A stretch of DNA of 6,330 bases from CAZLBV01 sp964557845 (GTDB lineage: Bacteria; Acidobacteriota; Aminicenantia; Aminicenantales; Aminicenantaceae), in the NCBI GenBank assembly GCA_964557845.1, contig CAZLBV010000138.1, positions 1-6,330 of the forward strand, written 5' to 3'. Made by a program: the position numbers and the translations under genes. The notes below the pieces were generated by a model. That model made no database searches and was not told the origin of the DNA. It saw nothing but the letters and a program-made list of their open reading frames with translations. Within the stretch, counting starts at the first letter, position 1, and every line of letters starts with the position of its first letter. This document shows positions 1 to 5,050 of this stretch, piece after piece.

Positions 1-112
1 AAATGCCGATATAAAATGGATATTGTAATAAACAATCTGATGTAAAAAATGTTTTCAGGAAAATATTCCAAATATGTGATAATAAATTGTTTCATAGTAT
101 AATTGGCATTTT

Positions 113-199
113 TTATGAATAGTTCAGGTTAGTGACACCATCTCCTTTTTGCAGTATAAAAGTGACTCGCTCGTTGCCACTCACCTTTACTACGTAACT
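113..199 (-). pseudogene. 28-codon open remnant, possibly the C-terminal end of a lost gene
   Basis: On the minus strand a frame is open from the TGA at 202-200 to a TAA at 115-113. It reads SYVVKVSGNERVTF followed by ILQKGDGVTNLNYS. There is no ATG and no ribosome binding site, so it cannot be a complete gene. The alternating hydrophobic/polar pattern with a Lys-Gly-Asp-Gly turn looks like a beta hairpin. It loosely recalls the short C-terminal beta domain found after some secreted serine hydrolases, but that resemblance is only an impression. It sits directly downstream of the membrane-protein gene ending at 208. It may equally be a chance open frame. Confidence 0.25.
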
Positions 200-207
200 T
201 CAAATTG

Positions 208-612
208 TTACAGAATTCGATATATTATGGGAGTTAAATAGGAAACAAACAGTATTGCAAAAGCACTAATCAGAAAAACCACCAAAGGAGGCTGCTTCTT
301 TCCTTTTTCTCGCTTAAAATAAACCAACTGCCATACCAAACGCCACAGCCAGAAAAGGGATAAAAATAGATTAAACCCAGCCGCCAGGCCAAAACTCCGG
401 CTTAATTCCTTCGCATGTATTAATGAAATCAGGCCTATTAGGATAAATAAAAACAGCAGAGCTTGATGGACTGTATAAATAATTTTTGAATTTACCTTTG
501 ATATTTTCTCAAACTCAGTTTGCCAATTGAACATCCGGTAAAACCGGGTATGAAAAAAGGCCATCAGCAAAGTTAAAACCCCGCCGACATAGATACTTAT
601 TAATGGGATCAT
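208..612 (-). CDS. Small four-helix integral membrane protein, function unknown
   Basis: This 134-residue protein has about four hydrophobic segments, near residues 4-20, 44-65, 73-98 and 109-131. A basic loop (KREKGKK, 100-106) precedes the last one, so it should sit in the inner membrane. Polar and aromatic residues that look conserved within the helices include H21, W30, N41, H49, E69 and the W88-x-W90-R91 / W94-Q95 cluster. I do not recognise a named family; similar small membrane proteins of this length are usually annotated as hypothetical. The ATG at 612-610 is preceded by a good Shine-Dalgarno sequence (AAAAGGAG on the minus strand, about 621-628), which supports this start. A second, broken copy of its 3' end lies at 2689-2796, so the gene has been duplicated locally. 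No partner gene is adjacent: the sequence upstream is the degraded HigA remnant, and the sequence downstream is an orphan fragment. Confidence 0.85.
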   Translation of the reverse strand: MIPLISIYVGGVLTLLMAFFHTRFYRMFNWQTEFEKISKVNSKIIYTVHQALLFLFILIGLISLIHAKELSRSFGLAAGFNLFLSLFWLWRLVWQLVYFKREKGKKQPPLVVFLISAFAILFVSYLTPIIYRIL

Positions 613-689
613 GTTATTTTCTCCTTTTAATCTAAAACTAATCCCAAACTGATAGTCAAATCCAGACCAGTATCCTTCCCTTTTGGAAA

Positions 690-965
690 TTAAGTAGCTT
701 CAATCCGTTTTAAATTATTTATATTAATGTTTTTTTTAGCCTTCCATAAATCATACTGTAACTGCAGCCGAAGTCAACCTTCTGGTGTACGACCGAAAAC
801 CTTTGATAACCTTATGGCCATCTCAGGGCTGACACCTACTCTGCCGTTCAAAAGGACAGAAAGAGTTTTTCGTGTAACGCCAAGAGCTATGGCAGCATCG
901 GTCACTGTTAAATTCAGTGGTTTTATACAAAACTCCCTTATGATTTCGCCTGGATGGGGAGGATT
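690..965 (-). pseudogene. Broken HigA-family (XRE) antitoxin with an internal stop and no start codon
   Basis: On the minus strand, starting near 965, the frame reads NPPHPGEIIREF, the hallmark N-terminus of HigA-family antitoxins. A helix-turn-helix follows (TVTDAAIALGVTRKTLS) and then VSPEMAIRLSKVFGRTPEG. A TGA at 776-774 interrupts at the position where the family has Trp in its PE-x-W-L motif. The same frame continues with LRLQLQYDLWKAKK and ends at a TAA at 692-690. Intact HigA proteins autoregulate a toxin-antitoxin operon and neutralise the HigB ribosome-dependent mRNase. Here the 5' end is missing: the frame has only non-start codons back to a TAA at 992-990, and a methyltransferase remnant is fused in its place. 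No HigB toxin gene is present. TGA serves as the normal stop of the TspO gene in this window, so recoding as Trp is unlikely. The open frame on the plus strand at 727-999 is its antisense shadow. Confidence 0.85.
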
Positions 966-1399
966 TTGGCCCCGGTGTAAACAAAATTGTTATCTCTGAA
1001 CTCTTCTTTTATGTGCGCCACGATCAAGAGCACTCCACCCGGCTTTAGGTGCTGGGACGCGGTCGTTACTGTTTTCTTAATATCTTCTAAAGTTATCATA
1101 TGCATGATTGAATCAGGAACAGCCACTGCGTCAAAAGATTCTTTTAAATTTACTGTCCGCATATCATCACAGATATAATCAATTTCCGGATTGACCTCTT
1201 TAGCTATTTCAAGCATCTCTTCGCTGATATCAATCCCTGTGACCATAAAATGTTTCTTAAAGGTGAAATCATGGCCGCCGGCGCCGCAGCCGAGATGAAG
1301 CAGTGTTTTCGTTTCGATCTTAGAGCCCTCTTTGACCGCATTTACAAACAGCTCTGTTTCCTCCCCATTTTTCACAGCGATCCCTAAACATATCCGCAT
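938..1399 (-). pseudogene. Truncated class I SAM-dependent methyltransferase
   Basis: The open frame encodes 153 residues with a clear Rossmann-type methyltransferase core. Motif I is LLHLGCGAGG (about residues 33-42). The acidic end of strand 2 is GIDISEEMLEIA, followed by the CDDMR loop and a post-I region (FDAVAVPDSIMHM). A LKPGG turn and a final strand LLIVAH come next. The protein then reads EEFRDNNFVYTG and ends after ten residues that do not fit. In relatives this point is normally followed by a further beta-rich substrate-binding part, which is absent. The last codons lie inside the HigA remnant, read in another frame. The N-terminus also looks damaged: the ATG at 1399-1397 has no Shine-Dalgarno sequence, and the first 11 residues look unlike the family. 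An adjacent frame reads NLYADMFRDRCEK and would join at a run of five T (1368-1372). Substrate is unknown; the protein is probably non-functional. Confidence 0.8.
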
Positions 1400-1447
1400 A
1401 TAAATTTCATCAAAATGTAATTTAAGGATAAGTATCTATTGAATAAG

Positions 1448-1496
1448 TTGGATCAAAATCCTTAGCAATTCTTTTTATGGCTAAAATGAATTCTAA
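1448..1496. repeat. Diverged repeat, copy A (partner at 3513-3563)
   Basis: An ungapped comparison of 1448-1480 with 3513-3545 gives 22 identical bases of 33, including a block of nine (TTTTTATGG preceded by further matches). After a one-base gap the similarity resumes with CTAA and ends in ATTCTAA in both copies. Each copy lies upstream of a minus-strand gene or remnant. It could be a decayed repeat or a shared upstream region; low sequence complexity makes chance similarity possible. Confidence 0.3.
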
Positions 1497-1543
1497 AAAA
1501 TTATTTTTGATGAATTTTTTGCTAACAGATTTTATTCAATAAC

Positions 1544-1563
1544 ATCTGCCAGTCAAGGCAGAT
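1544..1563 (+). terminator. Hairpin with short T-rich tail, terminator-like
   Basis: ATCTGCC (1544-1550) and GGCAGAT (1557-1563) form a perfect 7-bp stem around the 6-base loop AGTCAA. The sequence TTTGCTT follows on the plus strand. The T tract is short and interrupted, and no plus-strand gene lies upstream that would need termination. It may be a leftover terminator of a lost gene, or a leader structure for the protease gene starting at 1668. Confidence 0.35.
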
Positions 1564-1667
1564 TTTGCTTCACTATATCAGTTAACGCCGATTATCCTCT
1601 TCTTTTTATATATGCTTCATTCGGGCGAATCCGACTATTAAATCCCCGGACACTGGTTCTGTCTTTT

Positions 1668-2558
1668 ATGGCTTATTTTATTTATAATAAAAAAATTAAA
1701 AAAATGGAAAGGTTCCAAGAAATAAAAAAAACCGGCTGGATGATTGTGGCTGGCGGCGTTTTAATTTATCTTGCTCTGCAGACGATGATTTTCTTGGTTT
1801 GGGCAAAATGGGAGGTGTATCTAAGATTAATTTCCTGTTTATATAAAAATACATCTGGACTGATACATCCGAATCTTGTCAATGGGATTTTTATATTCAT
1901 GGTGGTTTTTTTTGGGGTTATCTTGGGATGGGCAAATTTGAGGTCCAAGGATATAGGCTTGCAGCCGAAAAAAATATTTCCCGCTTTGATAATGATGGTG
2001 GGCATATGGCTCTTTATTCAGGTTTTCCTTATGGCATTCAGCCTTTTACAAAAAGGAAGCATCACTATTCATCCGGGATGGTTGGGCGATCAGGTTTTTT
2101 CCACCATTGGTTTTTTTATAGCTATGCTAATGGGTATTGCTCTGGTTGAAGAGATGTTTTTTCGAGGATTTGTTCTGCCGCAGTTGTTTTTAATTTTCCG
2201 AATCCAATTAAAGGTTGGAGAAAGGTCGGCTATGGCATGGTCTGTTTTACTATCATCCATTTTTTTTGCTTTGATCCATATTCCCTCCTGGCTCTCTCCT
2301 TTTGGCGGAACTGGCCCCAGTTCAAATATGTTCATAGACCTGGTCATATTAACTGCAGCTGGAGTATTCTTTTGCCTGGTGTATATCCGTAGTGGAAATC
2401 TGTTCTTTGGGGTAGGGATTCATGCCCTGGCGGATGCTCCCATTTCCCTTTTTGTCTCGTCTTTTGATCCGTATATTGTCTTTGCTGGATTAATTATTTT
2501 AATACTTATTTTCTGGCCATCAACAAATAGGATTGAAAAAACGAAAATATCAATATAA
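1668..2558 (+). CDS. CPBP-family (CAAX protease / bacteriocin-processing type) intramembrane metalloprotease
   Basis: This 296-residue polytopic membrane protein belongs to the CPBP (Abi, Rce1-like) glutamic/metalloprotease family. The conserved motifs are all present in order: E161-E162-x-x-x-R166 (EEMFFRG), F200-x-x-x-H204 (FALIH) and H252-x-x-x-D256 (HALAD). These residues form the active site inside the membrane. About seven or eight hydrophobic segments surround them, and the N-terminus is short and Lys-rich. Family members cleave prenylated proteins or act in bacteriocin maturation and immunity in various bacteria. No substrate gene is visible next to this one, so its target is unknown. 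The start is uncertain: the ATG at 1668 has no Shine-Dalgarno sequence, and a second in-frame ATG at 1704 (MERFQEIKK) would begin nearer the first helix but also lacks one. It is one of only two plus-strand genes in the window and appears to be transcribed alone. Confidence 0.9.
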   Translation: MAYFIYNKKIKKMERFQEIKKTGWMIVAGGVLIYLALQTMIFLVWAKWEVYLRLISCLYKNTSGLIHPNLVNGIFIFMVVFFGVILGWANLRSKDIGLQPKKIFPALIMMVGIWLFIQVFLMAFSLLQKGSITIHPGWLGDQVFSTIGFFIAMLMGIALVEEMFFRGFVLPQLFLIFRIQLKVGERSAMAWSVLLSSIFFALIHIPSWLSPFGGTGPSSNMFIDLVILTAAGVFFCLVYIRSGNLFFGVGIHALADAPISLFVSSFDPYIVFAGLIILILIFWPSTNRIEKTKISI

Positions 2559-2688
2559 TAAGATTTTTTATCATGTTTCTAAAATCCTATTAGGCTAATA
2601 TTATGTATCAACATACTTATTTTTGAGTGCCTAATCTTTGAGCTGTATTTCACACTTCTGTCTTTTAGGATTTTTAGTTGACAGATAA
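2559..2688. repeat. Non-coding stretch with nested inverted repeats (2579-2677)
   Basis: CTAAAATCCTA at 2579-2589 is repeated in inverted orientation as TAGGATTTTTAG at 2666-2677, with one extra T. Inside this pair, ATTAGGC (2589-2595) is inverted as GCCTAAT (2629-2635). Innermost, TATGT (2602-2606) pairs with ACATA (2611-2615) around ATCA. Together they could fold into a long imperfect hairpin. No flanking target duplication is obvious. It could be a decayed miniature element, or an extended 3' structure of the upstream protease transcript. Confidence 0.35.
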
Positions 2689-2796
2689 TTACAGAATTCG
2701 ATAGATCATAGGAATCAAATAAGAAATTAATGAACGGGCAAAATCGATCACCAAAAAAGTTATCAATTGATCAAAGTTTCGCCATAAGGGTCTAAT
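2689..2796 (-). pseudogene. 3' fragment of a second copy of the small membrane-protein gene at 208-612
   Basis: On the minus strand the frame ending at the TAA 2691-2689 reads FLVIDFARSLISYL then IPMIYRIL. It aligns without gaps to the last residues of the 134-residue protein, FLISAFAILFVSYL then TPIIYRIL. About 14 of the last 25 amino acids are identical by eye. The DNA shares an exact 15-base block, TTACAGAATTCGATA, at the stop codon end. Homology fades upstream of about 2766, where residues PLWRNFDQLIT lead back to the stop of the neighbouring secreted-protein gene in the same frame. There is no start codon, so this is a vestige. Confidence 0.75.
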
Positions 2797-3402
2797 TTAG
2801 AATTTTTCTCTTTTGATATTTATTATTATCTTGGTTTTTTCATTGAATTTTTTATTGTACCAATCAAAACTATCATCCTCTACAGATATAGAAAACTGCC
2901 CAATATCACCATTTTCATAAATAATATTCCATTCAAAATAAGTGGAGCTGACCCATTTTCCATCATTCCAAAATTCTCGTTGAGACAAACAAGATTTCAC
3001 CCATTTACCGCTGTAAATGACTTCTCCACGCTCAACCTGGTCGACAAAATCACTTTCTTCAAAAAATTCCATTTCATACCAAGGAGCAACAAATCCGGGT
3101 TTGGATAAATCCGGCTCCTCCTCTGGGAATCCTTCCTTGGCATTTAAGGATTTGATATAAAATTCACATACTTTTTCAGGTGGAGCATAAACAGAATATA
3201 TTTTTATTATTTCTGATTCTGCCCTTTCTTCCTCAGCCAGCCCTTCATTCTGAGCCTTATATTCTTCCTCTGCTGCTAAATCCCTTTCTGCACCTGGATA
3301 AATTGGTATTTCCTCTTCGTTTTTAGGAGGATACTCTGCCGTAATCAATGAAACGGCAAAAACTAAAATAAGTAGAGATATGAATACTTTAATAAAACTC
3401 AT
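2797..3402 (-). CDS. Secreted acid-rich protein of unknown function
   Basis: This 201-residue protein starts with a typical Sec signal peptide: a Lys near the N-terminus, then a hydrophobic core over residues 6-20, with likely cleavage after A22 (LITA before EYPP). It should be exported to the periplasm. The mature part opens with IPIYPGA (32-38) and a Glu/Ala-rich segment (41-64). Next comes IKIYSVYAPPEKVCEFYIKSL (split here as IKIYSVYAPP and EKVCEFYIKSL, 66-86). A YPGA motif followed by a strand and a PPEKVxxFY helix is a pattern seen in hypothetical secreted proteins. The C-terminal half is beta-rich and aromatic (KWVSSTYFEW; GQFSISVEDD). Two cysteines, C79 and C138, could pair. There is no lipobox. 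The ATG at 3402-3400 has a strong Shine-Dalgarno sequence (AAAGGAG, 3410-3416). It appears to be monocistronic, with no known family or role. Confidence 0.85.
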   Translation of the reverse strand: MSFIKVFISLLILVFAVSLITAEYPPKNEEEIPIYPGAERDLAAEEEYKAQNEGLAEEERAESEIIKIYSVYAPPEKVCEFYIKSLNAKEGFPEEEPDLSKPGFVAPWYEMEFFEESDFVDQVERGEVIYSGKWVKSCLSQREFWNDGKWVSSTYFEWNIIYENGDIGQFSISVEDDSFDWYNKKFNEKTKIIINIKREKF

Positions 3403-3601
3403 TTAAATTCTCCTTTCTAAATTTTATTATTTCCATAATTTGTCGAATTTGCAATTTGTCAGCTCTGCTGATATATCATACTGTATTTAAATAATATACA
3501 ATTTTCCTTTCCTTGAATCAATTCGCTTAAAATGAATTTTTATGGGCTAAGAATCGATTCTAACAGTAAAAACTAAATGTCCATGAGATATTGTCAAATT
3601 C
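3403..3601. other. Intergenic region between the secreted-protein gene and tspO
   Basis: This is a 199-base AT-rich stretch. It holds the Shine-Dalgarno sequence of the gene at 2797-3402, a small hairpin TCAGC-TCT-GCTGA (3459-3471), copy B of the diverged repeat (3513-3563) and the terminator-like hairpin of tspO (3581-3607). On the minus strand CTGACA followed 17 bases later by ATTATG could be a weak promoter for the secreted-protein gene. No open frame or RNA is recognisable. Confidence 0.5.
3513..3563. repeat. Diverged repeat, copy B (partner at 1448-1496)
   Basis: Copy B shares the same order of blocks with copy A: TTGAATCAA, then CTTA, then TTTTTATGG, CTAA and ATTCTAA, with two small gaps. 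See copy A for the identity count and caveats. It lies about 110 bases upstream of the start of the secreted-protein gene. Confidence 0.3.
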
Positions 3602-3607
3602 TCATAG
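3581..3607 (-). terminator. Weak terminator-like hairpin overlapping the tspO stop codon
   Basis: On the minus strand CTATGAGA (3607-3600, containing the TGA stop of tspO) can pair with TCTCATGG (3588-3581) around an 11-base loop. That gives 8 bp including one G-U pair. A run of five T follows after a gap of about eight bases (in ACATTTAGTTTTT). The long loop and delayed T run make it a poor but plausible intrinsic terminator. Confidence 0.35.
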
Positions 3608-4096
3608 GATCTGGGGATTGAGCTGCCAGAGGGTGTAGTTCAGTACCGCAGCGAAGCTTACCCACAGCAGATAAGGGATAAGCAACCCTCCGGCCAAGGG
3701 TCGGATACGCCAGAAAAGGATAAGGACAACCAGAATCAATATCCATAGGAGAATTATTTCAGCAAAAGCTAGTCCGCCCTGATGCCAGGCAAAAAACAGC
3801 CAGCTCCAGAGAGCATTGAACACAAGGTGAATAAGGAAAAGAAACAGGGCTCCTTTATGCGCAAGAAAACCGTCAACACGCCAGACCAGCCATGCCGCAA
3901 TCCCCATCATAGCATAAAGCACCGTCCAAACCGGGCCGAACAGCCACGATGGCGGCGCCCATGACGGCAGCATAAGCTGCTGATAGAACGAACCGGCACT
4001 GGCCGATCCAATACCACCGATGGCTGCGGCGCCAAAAACGATCAAGAGCCACACAACCAGACCGATTATTTGTTTAAGCACAGGCATATTAGCCAT
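3602..4096 (-). CDS. tspO: TspO/MBR family tryptophan-rich membrane protein
   Basis: The 164-residue product has the full length and layout of TspO/MBR proteins: five transmembrane helices rich in Trp and other aromatics. Diagnostic segments are LPSWAPPSWLFGPVWTVLY (43-61), FNALWSWLFFAWHQGGLA (93-110), and LLIPYLLWVSFAAVLNYTLW, which spans 138-157 and carries W145 and N153. Family members bind porphyrins such as protoporphyrin IX, and in bacteria they are tied to tetrapyrrole and oxidative-stress responses. The physiological role here cannot be inferred from context, as no haem or photosynthesis gene is nearby. The ATG at 4096-4094 has a good Shine-Dalgarno sequence (AAAAGGAG, 4103-4110). The upstream SagB-like gene ends 100 bases away, so co-transcription is possible but not evident. 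A weak promoter-like pair (TTGGAG, 17 bases, TTTAAT) lies in that gap. Sampled lines of this gene are about half G+C, clearly richer than both immediate neighbours. Confidence 0.95.
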   Translation of the reverse strand: MANMPVLKQIIGLVVWLLIVFGAAAIGGIGSASAGSFYQQLMLPSWAPPSWLFGPVWTVLYAMMGIAAWLVWRVDGFLAHKGALFLFLIHLVFNALWSWLFFAWHQGGLAFAEIILLWILILVVLILFWRIRPLAGGLLIPYLLWVSFAAVLNYTLWQLNPQIL

Positions 4097-4196
4097 GATT
4101 AACTCCTTTTATATCGAATTTTTCCTACTATCATTTTGTATTCATAAAAATGACACTAATAAAAAATTAAAATGAATTAGTATACTGTCTCCAATT

Positions 4197-4874
4197 TTAT
4201 TTCGAGTATCCAGCCGGCAAAATATATAAAGGGATCTCTTCTTTATTTAAATCCAACAACTCACTTAATTTTTTATCTTGAAAAGCTCCAACAACACCTA
4301 CTGACAATCCCAGAGCTGTTCCCTGCAGTTGAATATTTTGTCCCACATGCCCAACTTCAATATGAATATATCTATAACCTCTCTCCCCGTATTTTTTTGT
4401 TGTTCTTTGAGGAACAGCCGTTAATATAAAACATAATGGTGAGCGTGAAAAAAAATCTTGAGAATATCCTACGTTTTCCAGAGATGCACTCAGATCTCCA
4501 GGTTTAATGAATTCTATCTGATGTGTTTTCTGAATATACTTATACAATCCATTTTCTAATCCCTCACATCCTTTATTTTGAACGCTTACGTAGACCTCAA
4601 GAGGATAAAGGGCACCGGCAGATGGAGCGGTCCGATAATTTCTACTTTCTTCCGTTATTCCCTGGGCAGCCCATAACAGCTGCGATAACAGTCTTTTATT
4701 CACCGCTTCTTCAGAAAAGGCTCTTCTTGTCCGCCGCTCACTTAAAACTTCTTCAATACTTTTATCGCTTTTTAAGGATGGTTCAGGAAGCTTAATGATT
4801 TTTTCTGACGCAAAAGTCATTACCGATAAAAATATGAATAAACTCAGGATAGAGATCAGTATTTTTTTTCTCAT
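4197..4874 (-). CDS. Exported SagB/ThcOx-type FMN oxidoreductase (nitroreductase fold)
   Basis: This 225-residue protein starts with a signal peptide (hydrophobic core residues 5-20, cleavage near A22 in TFASEK). A single SagB-type oxidoreductase domain follows. Recognisable segments are IKLPEP (27-32), SIEEVLSERRTRR (39-51, the phosphate-binding Arg cluster), LLSQLLWAAQGIT (62-74), RTAPSAGALYPLEVYV (81-96), KYGERGYRY (161-169), E173-x-G-H176-V-G-Q-N180, and the closing GLSVGVVGAF and PLYILPAGY. In ThcOx and SagB relatives, FMN-dependent enzymes oxidise azolines to azoles during peptide modification. Free-standing exported members like this one have no established substrate. No cyclodehydratase, precursor peptide or transporter is nearby, so a RiPP role is unsupported. 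The ATG at 4874-4872 follows a strong AGGAGGG (4881-4887), and a near-ideal promoter lies just upstream. It is divergent from the DUF5916 gene. Confidence 0.92.
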   Translation of the reverse strand: MRKKILISILSLFIFLSVMTFASEKIIKLPEPSLKSDKSIEEVLSERRTRRAFSEEAVNKRLLSQLLWAAQGITEESRNYRTAPSAGALYPLEVYVSVQNKGCEGLENGLYKYIQKTHQIEFIKPGDLSASLENVGYSQDFFSRSPLCFILTAVPQRTTKKYGERGYRYIHIEVGHVGQNIQLQGTALGLSVGVVGAFQDKKLSELLDLNKEEIPLYILPAGYSK

Positions 4875-4902
4875 GTTTATCCCTCCTATTTATCCGGTTA
4901 GG

Positions 4903-4932
4903 ATTATACCCTTACGCTATAAAACATGTCAA
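4903..4932 (-). promoter_or_regulatory. Near-ideal sigma-70 promoter for the SagB-like gene
   Basis: On the minus strand the consensus -35 box TTGACA (4932-4927) is followed after 18 bases by the consensus -10 box TATAAT (4908-4903). Transcription would start near 4896, giving a leader of about 20-25 bases that still contains the Shine-Dalgarno sequence at 4887-4881. Both hexamers match perfectly, which suggests strong housekeeping expression unless a repressor acts here. Confidence 0.8.
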
Positions 4933-4971
4933 AAAACAAATAAATCATGAACTTTTATTGCCTAAATTGCG

Positions 4972-5000
4972 TTCTTAAGAAGTAGGGATTAATCAAATCC
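4972..5000. promoter_or_regulatory. Adjacent palindromes in the divergent intergenic region
   Basis: TTCTTAAGAA (4972-4981) is a perfect 10-base palindrome. Directly after it, GGATT-AATCA-AATCC (4986-5000) forms a 5-bp inverted repeat. They lie between the two divergent genes, about 50-80 bases before the plus-strand start at 5051. A poor promoter pair overlaps them (TTGCGT near 4967, TAATCA 17 bases on). They could be an operator for the plus-strand gene; short palindromes in AT-rich DNA also arise by chance. Confidence 0.3.
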
Positions 5001-5050
5001 TTAAAAAAATGCTATTGCTTGAACGATTAAACATAAATAGGAGAGATTTA

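Larger units (their letters stand above)
1400..1667. other. Intergenic region between the methyltransferase remnant and the CPBP protease
   Basis: This is a 268-base AT-rich stretch between divergent reading directions. It holds one copy of a diverged repeat (1448-1496), a hairpin (1544-1563) and a 12-base palindrome ATTCGGGCGAAT (1619-1630). The reading frame of the following protease gene stays open upstream from 1668 to at least 1530 but contains no start codon there. A weak promoter-like pair can be drawn (TTAACG near 1582, TATATA near 1608), but the spacing is poor. No gene or RNA is recognisable. Confidence 0.5.

Noticed and set aside
1..111. AAATGCC (1-7) inverted as GGCATTT (105-111), possible element ends
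   Set aside because: Only 7 bp, far apart, cut by the window edge, and no element-like content between them.
613..660. Promoter for the 134-residue membrane protein (TTGACT at 659-654, TTAGAT at 635-630, minus strand)
   Set aside because: The -10 box would lie only about 17 bases before the start codon, placing the transcript start in the Shine-Dalgarno sequence; the -10 match is also poor.
774..776. TGA recoded as Trp or Gly
   Set aside because: TGA ends the intact TspO gene at the expected family length, and Trp is TGG throughout the other genes.
727..999. Plus-strand open frame of 90 codons
   Set aside because: It is antisense to the HigA remnant, whose protein motifs are on the minus strand; it has no Shine-Dalgarno sequence and a composition unlike a protein.
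987..1178. Plus-strand open frame of 63 codons
   Set aside because: It lies opposite the conserved core of the methyltransferase and shows no domain-like sequence.
1766..2347. Open frames on both strands inside the protease gene
   Set aside because: They overlap the CPBP motifs in the verified frame and read as shadows.
2589..2635. Integron attC site (ATTAGGC ... GCCTAAT)
   Set aside because: It lacks the core GTT/AAC triplets, the genes lie in both orientations, and no integrase or repeated attC sites are present.
215..4118. Shared ATTCGATATA near 215-224 and, inverted, upstream of tspO (4109-4118)
   Set aside because: A 10-base AT-rich match with no extension is expected by chance in this window.
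4131..4153. Hairpin TCATTTT / AAAATGA between tspO and the SagB-like gene
   Set aside because: All-AT stem apart from one pair, no T tract on the relevant strand, and typical of AT-rich spacer DNA.
4523..4795. Plus-strand open frame of 90 codons
   Set aside because: It is antisense to the core motifs of the SagB-like protein.
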